Source of the DNA: Protonemura montana
Lineage: Eukaryota > Arthropoda > Insecta > Plecoptera > Nemouridae
DNA length: 64,000 bases
NCBI GenBank assembly: GCA_947568835.1
Contig: OX387605.1
Coordinates: 16,806,418-16,870,417, forward strand
Direction: 5' to 3'
Positions 37,664 to 50,100 of the stretch are shown here, one piece after another; position 1 is the first letter of the stretch, and every line of letters begins with the position of its first letter. Made by a program: the position numbers and the translations under genes. The notes beneath the pieces were generated by a model that had not been told where the DNA came from, searched no databases, and saw only the letters and a list, made by a program, of their open reading frames with translations.

Positions 37664-38790
37664 GTTTTCCATTTCCTTTGGTGGAGCCTAGATCGTAATT
37701 ATGCCCCAAAAATCATCTTCAAAAACTGTTCAATTCTTTAGCAAAGTTCCCTACAATGGGGCCACTTATTTTTATCAGCGCTTTCAAACTATGTACAAAA
37801 AGAATTTTATTTTCCCTCGTATAATTTTATTTCGTCAGCAGAACACAGCGACGGGTCACCGAAGGTAGTTTTCTTTTCTCCGGATGAAATTCCACGAGGA
37901 CATTTTCTGCCTTTATGAACGTGTTTGCGAATATCACATTTTCTAAAATAACATTGCGTGAAGAGAATTCTGTATACACGTAAGTAATTCTACCGGAAAT
38001 TCGCTTTTCTCGAAAATATAGTTGGTAAAAAAAGATATATCCGCAGATTATTCACAGCAGGCCATGTGGTCAATTGTACGAGGTGCGTCCACCGAAGTCT
38101 CTATCATCCATCTTGCACGTCCGACACCGACGCCGCGTGGGGCAGAGGCGTCGCGACGCCGGGGCTGACCGCACGGGCACTTGACTGACGCCTGGGCTCG
38201 AACCTCGGCTCTCCACGGGGCCCATCCGACTCTTTGATCGAAAAAAAAACACAAAAGTCCTACGCAATGGGGCGTCCATTAAAACATCGCTCGTTCAGTT
38301 TTTGTATTTTTGGTTTTTTTGAGATTTTGTATATCGCGCAGAACGATAGATACACGTTTGTTGGAAGCATAGCGTGATTATTATTTAGATTCTGTTTTTT
38401 TTTAAGTCAATTCTTGTAATCATTCATTATACATCAAAGTATGAAACGAGGTGCGCACATAATTTATTAATATGTGTCAATATAAAATACCAACTGCTAA
38501 CATAAAACGAAAAAAGAACGCGAATAATCCAACGTCGATCATTCCCGTGGCAAACATTTTATCTAGTCCTAGAAAATTCGATCGAATGATGTATGCGGCC
38601 ATCAGTCAAAGATGATTATAAACAAGATTGAATTATCAAAACGTGTAAAATGTAATATTTTTCCATTTCCCGCTCCATAAATCGGTTCATGTGTGAATTT
38701 ATGTGCCGCTCGTGGAGCATGTAACATGGCAGGGCCGGTCCACGACAACTGCCTGGGTCAATACAGAGCGACGCTAGCAGCGAGATGAAG

Positions 38791-38806
38791 CGGCGGCGGC
38801 GGCGGC
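38791..38806. repeat. CGG trinucleotide repeat
   Basis: Five CGG units in a GC-rich patch. Short, not in a recognised coding frame. Confidence 0.8.
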
Positions 38807-40767
38807 TCTCGAAATTGGCTTAATTGGCGAACGGTGTCCTCGCACACATCGAGTCACGACCTCTAGCACCCACCCCATTTTTCAAATTACTGGGGACTTT
38901 ATATCGCAGTTTAGCTGACATACGGTGTGTCAATGCACATGCAGTGTACGTCACCCTTTCCCCCACTACTGATTGGACAGCACGCACTGTTTTCCTCGTC
39001 GCCATGTGTTTATTGCGCCATTTGTTTTAAGGGGAAAGGAATCGTAGGTTATATACATCTAAACGTCTGGAGGCAGGGGTGCCTTTGAAATATAAGATGT
39101 CGCGTTAATCAGCAGTACGCGCGGGAAATAAGGGTGCCGATCGCGTTGTAGTTGGTGCCAGCTTAGAGCCAGACAGCAGAGAGTTCTTTTGACTCCCTTT
39201 TGTCAATTATTTTCATCTCGTTTCATCCCCTATTCCACGCGCAGCCGTTTCATTAGCCACATCATCAAGTATTGATGATTCACTTGATGGCATGCGTAAG
39301 AGCCGATAGAATACTGCAGCCCCAACCGCCCCGTTCGGGAGGGTGTGAATTGGTATGGTACCCATGACTAGTTCTAGGGTGGTAATGGAAAAAAGTACTT
39401 TCATGCCTTCCAGTTGTCAATAAATTATTTTTATGCGTTTGTCGGTTGCTCATGTGAGGGTATTGGGCGTATAAACTCTGTATATCTACTCGTATACATA
39501 CGAATGTTTTATGCAAAGACTCGGAAATTGGTGATATTTCCTCATTTTCACCATAGGACTACCAGGAGTCGATATCATTGATGAGATTTTCCGAGCTGAT
39601 TATTTGCTATTAGAATTGTGGGCATATAAAATTATCTCGTTGGGAAGAGCAAATAATTCCCAATTATCCGCATTACACTAACATGCACGAGTGCTATGAT
39701 ACGTGAAAAGTATGATGTCATTGAAATTGAGATTTACTGTAGTAAGCTATAATTTGCAAAAAAGAGTATATCACATGATTAAAATTGTGTAAATACTTTC
39801 AAAAAATGAGAAATATACCAAATCATACCAATTCACAAGTAATACCATTTAAAGTAAATTTCTGATTTCGATTGCGCCCGAGATCTTTCTGTAATTAGCC
39901 AACTTTCCTGTGGCGACGAAACCTTAGATCTAAAACGCGAAGGTGGCGTTTAATCAAGAGTTTCCTCTTTTTCCATTAGTTTCGATATTTCTGTCAGACT
40001 TCTCGCGGTCGAAGATCTCACCGCCGAGTGACTTATTCCCGGTATCAATCTCTTAGTTAGCTTTCCTCAGGCTTCCCACGCAGCGCCGGGTTAATCCAGG
40101 GGCTGCAGCCCCGAGTCACGTCTGACCACCCCTGACCCCTGAGACCCTCCGAAGCTCGCCCCAAAAACACGTCCAGACATTCGTCTTACGACTGCCGTCG
40201 AACACCTCGCTTAGGGAAAGATGCATGATTAAATTGGTGGCTGGCCAATGAAATGGCCACGAAATTGTTTATTACAAGTCATTAGTTCTTGCAGTTCTAG
40301 CGCGAGGCTAAACAAATATTTTCGGCGAATGGTATAAAAGCGGAAAAATGGAATTCGCTGAACATTTTTGGTGCTTTGAGTGCCAAATCGCATGCAATTT
40401 GGGTCAACGCATGGTACAATAATAGGAAGAGAAATTTTCTAAAAACATTGTCAGTCAATTAACGAAATAAAATTTTATAACTGAAATTATTGTCAGTCAA
40501 AAGCCAGACCCATCAGCCGAAAAAAGGAAAAATAGATCTTCAATGAACATAACATATTAATGCTATTTTGAGCACTCCAGAGTGATCCAATCACAGTTCC
40601 AACAAAATTGCGAAGCTTTTTTGATTTTAAATTAGCTCATCGCGTAAAAAAGATTTTTTTTTCCTGATTTTACATGCTTGTTCCAAATTAAAAATCATGC
40701 TATCAGCACATTTCGGTTCGTGCCAGTAGCCGGCTTGTTTCGCGCTGTGTAGGGATCCTCAGCCCAC

Positions 40768-41034
40768 ATGGACGCTGCAGTCATGGCTGGTTTTGGTGAC
40801 TTTATTCGACAAGGCAAGCAATCAGGCCGAGTGCTGCTTAGTTTTGTCAATGTTTTGCGCGTTTCTTTAGGAAAATTGTCTTGTGCTTTCTTCTGGCAGA
40901 GTGCGTCCAGCACGAGATCACGCTTTCTTTGCTCGCCAACGCGCTTTGAGACAAAGAATTCATCTGCTAAAATCGAGCTGCTTCGATATTTACTGCTTGG
41001 CCTTTCAGTTCTCATGCTTTTTGTGAGCAGATAG
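40768..41034 (+). CDS. Possible 88-residue protein with C-terminal hydrophobic tail
   Basis: An ATG-started frame of 88 codons ends in TAG. It starts MDAAVMAGFGDFIRQGKQSG and ends ELLRYLLLGLSVLMLFVSR, a hydrophobic stretch of about 15 residues followed by Arg, which looks like a tail anchor. The middle is Ser/Arg-rich. No family is recognised, no clear promoter is seen, and an equally long frame runs on the opposite strand, so a chance ORF is quite possible. Confidence 0.2.
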   Translation: MDAAVMAGFGDFIRQGKQSGRVLLSFVNVLRVSLGKLSCAFFWQSASSTRSRFLCSPTRFETKNSSAKIELLRYLLLGLSVLMLFVSR

Positions 41035-44000
41035 GCAAACAGTAGAAAGAAAGACGTAAGTCTCTGATAAAAATGACATTTTTGTAAAAATATTTTGAAA
41101 ATAGATCAAGTTACTGGTTCAGTTCCAGATACCGAGTAACAGCTCTGTAAGTATTGTCTTAGCATCAATTCTTCTCCAAATAAGTTAAAAAAAATAAACA
41201 TCGTCTATTCTGAGTTCAAAAAACGTTAATGCTCGAAAATGAATCGTCCGTCGACCAGACTCAAGTCTCCCACTTTTTGCCTCAAACTTATAAATCTCAT
41301 TAAAACTATCATTCATTTAATTAAGAAAACGGCAAAATGAAAACGGAGTTAATCTTGAGTGCCGAAGCACCTTGCGTTTAGTTTTCCTGCAGAAAAGAAA
41401 ACTCTTCCTATTGTCTAACGGAACACGTTGTCTTTTTTCGTTGACTTGTTATAGTTTCTAGTGCGCTGCACTCTCGGGCTAAGTGCGATATAAATGTGTG
41501 CAATTAGTTGACTAGTCTTCAGTAAGCTTTGCAGCGGCCAGGAGCTCGACATGCAAAATCCAGCTTCTCGAAGACAAGATGGCTTTTCAAGACGTCAACA
41601 CGAGTTGAATACAAAGCAACTGCAACCCAGCAGCTACCCTGCAACACTCTCTCAAGTCAAAACAGAGACACCAGAGCACAGTCCTCGCTACACAGCAGAA
41701 ACCCTTCGCTAAATTCAAACGATCTGATTTTTTTTTTTTTTTAAGTTTCAGTTTCCTTTACTTTGCTGTAGAGATGGAATTCTCCAAAAAGGAACAAATT
41801 AATGCTTGTACTCCGCTTTGGACTTGTCTGGCTTCTGCACTCTTGGAAACACAGTTTTCTTGACTTTATTTTGCTTTACCAATCCTTTACGAACGAACTG
41901 GGCGTTTTTAAACGCATTGCACGGCTGTTCCGAATGTGCCTTAGCAAGGGCAATAACTTGCAATTTTATATGCAAAATAGATCCCATATAAAATGCATGC
42001 AAACTGCAAAGCAATGCGAATGATAATCACATGTAACAATACTTAAAATATTACCTTCTGCATAATTATCCCCTTTTATCAAGTGATACAATTTGCATAA
42101 TATAATGAAGTCATACACTTGGTACTTGAGATATCGATAAAAGTAGGACAGTGTAAAAGTACGTAGGTGTACTATTTTGCATAGGAGTTGCACCCTTAAA
42201 GCTAGTATCAAATAATCACGTTGTGCACTTGATGCTGTTGACGCAGTTGTGTTGGTACTCTGCGTGCACGACTCTGTACTCGGGATACTTGTTACTCAGT
42301 ACTTGAGTCGTTATTATTCAAAAACAAGCTCGTCCATTAGGGCGATGTGCATCGAGCGTGGTAGCCAAAGGTCAATAGGTCGTTTCGGGTGTTCAGTCCC
42401 TTCAATCACGATTGGGACAGGTTTCATTAGGTTATTGCAATATGCAATTACTTTTAGTGGTTTTTATTGGGGCGTGTTGATGATTTCATCTGGGATGGGC
42501 AAGGATGGAAACAATTGGCATAGCTTGATTGGTCAGACTTTTCACTGTGCTGAAGACGGACTTCAATGTTATACATTTTTTAATTTAATTGCAATTTTTT
42601 ATGATTTTACAAGTGGAATCTGTGCTTACGGATATTGAAATTATTGATAGCACATCGTTTTGATATATGAAATTGAAGCTCAAGTCCCAATACAGTACAT
42701 ATACTTAGTAATAATTGTTGGTTGTTTACTAGTTACGTACACCGTGTAATTTTGCACAGAAACATGGGGAGTAGCAACATGTAAACACCGAAATGTAACC
42801 CTATAGACAATAATGAACCATACAGAGGGTTTCACTCACTGAGTACATACAGTACTCCATTGTAGACACACTTAAATAATAATCAACAAAATGCCATTAG
42901 CGTCATAAAGCGTAATGTTACTGCAAGTTGGTATGTTAGTTTTACTCGACAACTACACCAACTACACGGAGTGACCACGTCAGCTTACCTTGTGATGTTA
43001 GTAAATATTGTCAAGGGTACTCGCAATAATTGTGTTACAATTTCATAAACAGTAACATTGTATTTATTCATAATTGCTTAATAATTGTCAATCTAGATAA
43101 CTCACTTTTGGTGGTACTTTTTGAGCTTATATTCACAATTTTGTATGTAATGGGACACATATCTGGAGAACTACGTGTAGTCGAGTACTTGCTTTGTCTT
43201 GTCTTTTTTATTTCTTAACGTTAAGAAAACGATTCTGATAGTGATATCGGTATGTAAATGTGTCAGAGAACTAACTTACCAGCCCACGTAAAGGTAGGTC
43301 TTGAAACATTCACGAAGTGAGCACCAATTTTCATCTCAAAGAACAGCTTGAATAAAACAAACGATGAAATTAAATTGTATAATACATGAAAACAGGAAAA
43401 CTACGTTTCCGGTAGAAGTATGCCATACAACATCTCTAGGTACTGCTCAGTATTCCTCTGCAAAGCTTTCCTTCTTTCTTTGTTAATCCGCAGTGCAGCA
43501 AGCACAACCCAGTCTTCCTTAGGTACCAGATGGCAATCTCATCAAGCGAGTGCTGCTAATACCTTCATCTCTCTCCTAGTCGTACGTACACTGTGCCATG
43601 TCCATAATCGTTACCATAATCGGTACCATTTTCCTCTCGAATGGTCCATTATATTCTGCAGCGCGGAATGCCCGAGGAAAGGAAACTAAATCGAAGCAAA
43701 GCAATGTCACGGTGCGAAACGCCTACTTTTGACAATCTAATACTACAGGTGCTGCCACCAATTATTGCATCGCTCGTTTTTGGTGTGATCAAAGTTTACG
43801 GCTCATAAGACAATCATCTGGCTCGGATGTAATTTTCAGGATCCGGTTTAATTAGCCAAGATGTACTTCAATGAGGCTTGAAGTTGATTTTATTTAAACA
43901 TTGGCTATAAATGTGGGCTGTCGTTTCGTCACTGAATTCGGAAGATCTGTGATTCGGAATTTTCAAGAAAGCTTGAATTAACTTAAAAACTATGTTATTT

Positions 44001-44602
44001 TTCACAGTGACTGTGATTTTTGCTCTCCGACAAATCTCAGCGAAATTAGTTTCTTGTGATTACGGTCGCCAATGATCAAATATTCGCTTGGCAATGAGCG
44101 AAATGATATTGAAGACCAATTCAAAATAGAGCCTCCCTCGTGTTTTAATCACTTTTATTGTAGAAAACGAGCTCGTTATTATTTCGAACAAGTCTCGTTG
44201 ACTTTAATTTCCCTTTAGCAAGGTATTAACTTATTAAAACTTGGAAACTTTTCTATTGACCTACAATGGTTCTTGTTAGGAAAATTCTCTCAAGGCGGGC
44301 TAGGGTTTTATCTCGGGAAGAGGCTTGCACTAATACTTTCCATTTCAATGTCTATAATAACCAGGATAATTGTTTTTATAGATCCAATTGAAGAGGATAT
44401 TTAAATGTTAGCTTTCAATAGCATTTCAGTTTTTGTCTGCTTTTCTTACCAGCATCCCAGCTGTTTTAAATTCAATATATTTATTTGAAATTCATGAGTT
44501 GCAAACGGTAAACTCCCTCGCTTCGTGTACATAGGAAAGCTCGGCATAGTATAGGTATTTTCCGCGTATAAATATTCATCCATCTGCTACTATTGTGCTC
44601 AC

Positions 44603-44847
44603 GGCGACGATGTGTTTTTATTTCGTCCCATAACCAAACAGCCCCGTCAGTCGTCAGGGCACAGCGGTGACATGTGCCTATCGACAATTCACAGCCTGTT
44701 CCCTTCGCAACGCCGCTCCTGGATGCCAGCCAGATTGCTACGAATTCTTCGCCGATTTCCACAATTGTTCTGCATCCTACAAATCTTATTGGGATTTGTT
44801 TAGAACAAGTTAAAATATCATTGGCATTGTCGACAAAATGTTCAACT
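44603..44847 (-). CDS. Possible internal exon, weakly RCC1-like (uncertain)
   Basis: On the minus strand a strong acceptor (pyrimidine run, then TCGTCCAG) precedes an open stretch, and a plausible donor (CGCC|GTGAGC) ends it. The encoded segment includes GTCHRCALTTDGAVWLWDE, which recalls the repeat core of RCC1 domains (H-x-x-ALT-x-DG-x-V-x-x-W). One short match is weak evidence, the repeat glycines before and after are missing, and codon use is not strongly biased. The frame stays open on both sides. It could be a decayed or chance ORF. Confidence 0.2.
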
Positions 44848-47020
44848 CTGGACGAAAAGTGAAAACCGAGCACGATTAAATGAATTTATGTAACACGTTT
44901 TAAAAGTGAAACTTTGCCAAAATGTTATTTATTACGAACATCCATACATAATCTTGTTTTTCACTTTGACAAAGCTATACCTTTTAGACGTTTTCTCTGC
45001 CGGGTCGTTCTTTTGATTTTCCTTTTAAAATACCTAATACCTTCGCTTTTACTTGACGTTGCTTTTTGACATTTAACCAGCCCCAACCCCGAAAATCTCT
45101 GTTCCTGGTCTACCCTGGTTCGGCGTGCGACTTCTTCATCGCGCGTTTCATGTCATGAAAGCCTAATGCCACATCGGGCCGCGCACTTTTCACTCTTCAC
45201 TCTACACTCCTCGTGCTCGCACTCTTTCACTCTTATAGTGCGCACACTTTTATCAAGATTTGTTTCAACCCCGCAAGGAAGAATAAAAACTAAAGGAATA
45301 ATAAGCAAAGCAGGGGCGAGGAAAAGGCGGCATGAAGAGAGGTACTCAATATTCATAACATGAGCTTGGAGTGAACCCTTAACTGCTGTACAGGGAGTAA
45401 TGAGTGGGACAAACATAACCCAAGACTGAGATAACAATGAAAAGGACAGAGATGAGATGAGGGCTTGTGAGCCCGAAATCAGATAGTGTTATCGTAATGA
45501 AATATAACTGACTTGTACGCGAGGTTTTTACTTTCATATCCTAGTTTTTCTTGGTTAATTACGGCAGTACATGTCTTGTAATATTTAAATCTGACGATGG
45601 CCTGGAATTAAATTTCTTGTTCCCCGCTATCACTGAGAAAACTCATCATAATGCGTCACCTTTGTGGGTTACTCTGTTGGTAACCTGCTAAATTAACAAG
45701 CGATAATGACAACCAGAGCTACGCAGCGCCAACAGAATACGAAAAGGAAAAACCGTTGAAAAAGCTACTTTATAAATATGCATATTTTTCGTAATTACCT
45801 CAGAATTACAATTCAAAAATGTAATTCCAAATGTTTAATTGGAGTTAAGGGATGAATATTTTTTTCTTTTGACACAAAAAGATATTTCTTCGAGAGAAAT
45901 TAAATGTGCAGTTTGTTAAAAATTAAACATAAATCTCCTCGCTTCACGGAGCAGACGAAAAAAAAATGTGTCACAAAAATGTGAAATTAGCAGAAGCAGG
46001 CGTGAGCAGAGCGCCCGGTGAAATGGGGCAAGAAGAGATTAGACAACTTTTCCGCGGCGAGACGCCACGGCCATGTATATGAACAGGAACAAGAGCTAAT
46101 AGAAATCTGTAGGAAAATCTATGTGACGACGTAGTAGACACCATAGTTGAGTTCACATTGTTCGCAAGGATGTGTCTTCTGCGCAGTGACTTTACGATGA
46201 CATCGTCTCGCGCCCTGTCTTAGCCTCGGCATCTTCACGTCTGGAGCAAAACATGGCGTCGTGCAGTGCAAATTAACTCGGTCCCGGCGTCTATCTAAGC
46301 GTCGAGCGCGCGAACGTAATTAATCCTTGGCGTGGAACACTGCGGAACAAAAGACCTGATGTTTTACTCAGATCTAGTTGAAGCGATCTGGCCGCGGTCT
46401 TGCTTGTGCCCAGATGGGACTCTCCCGCGAAACTATCGGCCCAAGTTGAGACACAATAGCCGTTCAGCAGGTCGCACAAGGCGCCAAACTCCCTCAACAA
46501 AGTGGGTTCAGCGATCAGGTTTGTCTTCGAAGCTGCTTTGCATCTACACGGCCGACCACGTGGTCAATTCAATATATGTCACTTATAACTGAGGCTGGAA
46601 ACGTTTTTCTGATACAATAACACGATGTGAAGTTTATATTGGCCTTAGTGTCAATCCTGATTGTTCATTACACGTTCACAAAGCTTAAATAAGTAGCTCA
46701 CTAAATCGCCATTACCCCTTGATCGGTGCAGGCGTTTGAACCAAGAGATCGACGCTGACAAGATTCTGGCGTCGCGGCGCCAGGCGTCGATCGCAAGCGT
46801 CGTCGCTTCTGACTCGTAATGCACTTAACTGCGACAGCGCGAACACGAAAGTAGACACTTGGGAGCCTCCGCGGATGCAGCTGATCATTATTTCAAGAAA
46901 GATGTCAGTTAAGGCGCAAGAAAAGCAACAATAGACTTGACAGTCGATACGCGACGCGATCACGAGGAAAAATGCTGTATCGAGGCCAATCGATGAAAAA
47001 CGGTTTTTGTAAAATATACG

Positions 47021-47132
47021 GCTATTATTTATATGCGCATATATGCGTTCATTTAAATAATAGCATGGCTTCAATTTTGATACATGCTCATTATTTATAC
47101 GATTTGTTGGTCAGCGTATCGTTTAAATAATG
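47021..47132. repeat. Twin palindromes sharing ATTATTTATA arms
   Basis: Two neighbouring inverted repeats have related arms. The first (47021-47064) pairs GCTATTATTTA with TAAATAATAGC around a TATGCGCATA core. The second (47089-47132) pairs CATTATTTATACGAT with ATCGTTTAAATAATG with one mismatch. A further half copy, TACTTATTTATATGG, follows at 47148. The shared arms suggest a repeated binding-site unit or a small foldback repeat. Confidence 0.65.
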
Positions 47133-50100
47133 CGCGTTGTTTTATGCTACTTATTTATATGGGAGTCCATTGGACAGTTGGTTGTGATAAGCAAAATAAC
47201 TGTTCGTTTAGTCAGTTTAGTGATAAGCTAACGATTCGTCATTCGGTGTGTGCCGGTCACGTAACTCGATATTTTGCGATCAATCATTGTCAACTATAAT
47301 ATGTCAAACGATCGGATATTCGGACAGTTTTCTTCAACGGATCCGAGCCGAGCGCGTGAGACAAACGAAAAGTAAAGAAACGGACGTCATTTTTACGTCA
47401 CTCAAAGTCGACCCCAGGGAGAGATGTGGCTTGAATGCACCTCCCAGACTTTCCTAATGGAAAACGTATCGTCGGGAAGTGTAAAATGCGGACGCCAAAG
47501 TCCTTCTCGGCGAGTCGCTTTTCAACAGCTCTTGGCCGTTGCTTGCATACGGCGTCGAGCGTCGCGGCGTACTTCGCAGACTTTGTGTTTGTCACACAAG
47601 CATTTCAGCCAGACAAACGCATGATCTTTTACAGAAGTGCTATCTTCAAGGAGTAATCTGAAGAGTTTTGCTATTATTTTGATAACACAATTCTTCTAAT
47701 GTACTTATTGTACAATAAAATGTCTGATTTCATATAAATGACAGCTTCCTTTTACAATATCTTCAAGAACAAGATAATACTTCTGTTAATATTATTGACA
47801 CGCCCCATTTAAGTGCAAACATGATTTGTATGACTCTCCGTGTTTTCAATCAGAAAATATGACTCGAGGGCTGGGTCCACGATTTTACTTGTGTTTATTT
47901 TTCCTCGCAATTTCCGCTACGATCAACTTCCTACGTCGCATTGTAGAACTTTGCTCTCATAAATTCCCGTATCTGTAGTGAAATGCCAAACTCTCCTACG
48001 TATTTGCGTGTAATTGAAATTCCGAAAGTTTTTCAAGCAAGAAATGTCGGCGTGCAGACGCTCTCAGTCTGAATCCAGTTGAAAAAATTACGCCACCTCG
48101 CCACCCTGGTCTGAAGAGCGGCACGGATTTGTCGTCAAAATCTCAGAGCTGCAGAGACGGCGCCTCCACTTTATCAAATACTTTATACGACCCATGGAAC
48201 TTGTTTTACAGTTTTAATTTGATTTCTAACAACGTCGAAAATAAATCATAACACGAGCGGCGTTTATATTCGGTTTATGAGAAAATAATAAACATTTTAC
48301 GATTCGGCGCTCGAGAATTTTATTTTAAACCTGTATAGAAACCAGAAAGTTCTCGCATTTTCCTCTCAAGTCACACGGCTTCTACGGCGCGCTCCTTCAA
48401 AACCTTATCTGAAAAAATAATAGTAGCTAAAAGAGCTTAAAGTTGGCTGTAAGATGCGTATCAAAGTCTCGACACGATTCTTTACGATAACAGCACAATG
48501 CATCGCTTTGCGTGGGGGAACGAAATCAATTCCGAGCGGTTTCGGGGAGAATTTGTGTAGGACCGCTTTCTCCACACCTGACATGATAATTTAAATAAGG
48601 GTCTCTACCTGTGACGGCTAACAAAGAGTACCCGTCTCACCGCTCCCCAGGAATTGCTCTCGAATAAAATACAAGAGTGTTTTATGCGGGAGGAGAGAAA
48701 TGTGTTCCACCTGCTGTTTTGCTGTTTATAAGGTGTTTGCCAGTGGAAGGAAGACGGCGGCAGAAGACGCAGACATTCTTTCGCTGCATGGGGGAGATTT
48801 TATGAGTGAATTCGCTACAGTGGACGAGTTTGTCATAGTATATAGTTTGATCTAACTTTCATATTCCTAGGTTCGTAAAAAAATGTGTTATTAATGTGCC
48901 AATTGACATTAATTCGAAAACAAAATGTGGATACTATCTTAAAGAAAGAAAGTATATATTTTTTATTATAATAAAAGATTTGGGACGAACACAAGCTTTT
49001 CATTGCCGATTTGCGCTTCTTGCCTTCATTTTAGTCTGTTTTCACAACATTTTTTTACACTTCTAATAAGCTCAGTACCAATTTTCTCCACCTACATTGC
49101 CCCATAAAAGACTTGAACCAAAATCTCAGACATCGACACACAAAAATCTAAAATAGAATATACGGTAACCAAACATTCCCAAGCTCGAGCAGCGCCATCT
49201 CAACTATTCCTTATTTGTCAACATTCAAATTTTCAAATCAGATCAGTCTCGTGACCCGATTCCGAAATCATTGAGACTGCATTCAGATTTGAGACCATTC
49301 AGATTTACATACCCAACATTGCTGCATTATCCACCGCGTTTATTTGCAGAAAATCAAGCGTTCATTTCATACACAATCAAGCGATACTTGTGCATCAATC
49401 GAATGAACCGCACTTTGGAGGATATCGGTTAATGCACATGCTCTTCCTACCTGTCACGTGACGGCCATCTCGGCGTCACTTCTATGTGGGACAGTTGTAC
49501 CACAACGGTATGGCTTTGGCGTACATGATCCCAGGTGAATTCATCATGTCTGCATTCGAAATCGGCTTGCAACCGAGCCAGTGTGGGGTTTGAAGGCTCG
49601 CACCCACGTGGATTACGTTTGCTCGAACCGGTGCAGTAAGACACACCTGTGACCAACCACGACCTATGTCAATATATGCATTTTGCAGATGTATTTTAGC
49701 GGTAGACTATTTTAAAACGGCTAGCATGATCGATTTTAAATTGAACTGAAGCTAAGCTCTAACTTTAATGTGTTTATTTATGAAAAAAAAAAAAAAATAA
49801 AATTCAAGGCTTTTACACAAATCAAAGTAAACATGGAGGAGATATTTCCATATTTACTCTCTATATATGTAGTATGTTGTAAGTGCATATTCGTACGCCA
49901 TTAGAAGTTGTACTGCATCCCCTTGCTCCATGCTCTGGCAGGGTGCTCATCTCTCATAAACTGATTTACCATTGTGCGGATGTGCAACATTTTCAATGCG
50001 AGTGCACACAATTTTCTATTCCAGGTCACAAAATACAACGCTGCAAGGGAGAGAGAGAGAGACTTACAAAAATGTCATTTTTAGCAACCTTTTAGTGTAA

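Noticed and set aside
38147-38240. Possible tRNA on the minus strand (GGTTCGAGCCC)
   Set aside because: The word resembles a B-box, but the flanking bases do not form a T-arm stem or a cloverleaf.
40099-40112. Perfect palindrome GGGGCTGCAGCCCC
   Set aside because: A single isolated palindrome in GC-rich sequence, with no paired feature to give it meaning.
42249-42638. A 129-codon frame on the plus strand
   Set aside because: It starts with GTG, has no upstream acceptor that I trust and no known motif.
46712-47074. A 120-codon frame on the minus strand
   Set aside because: It begins with TTG and runs through the palindromic AT-rich block, so it is likely fortuitous.
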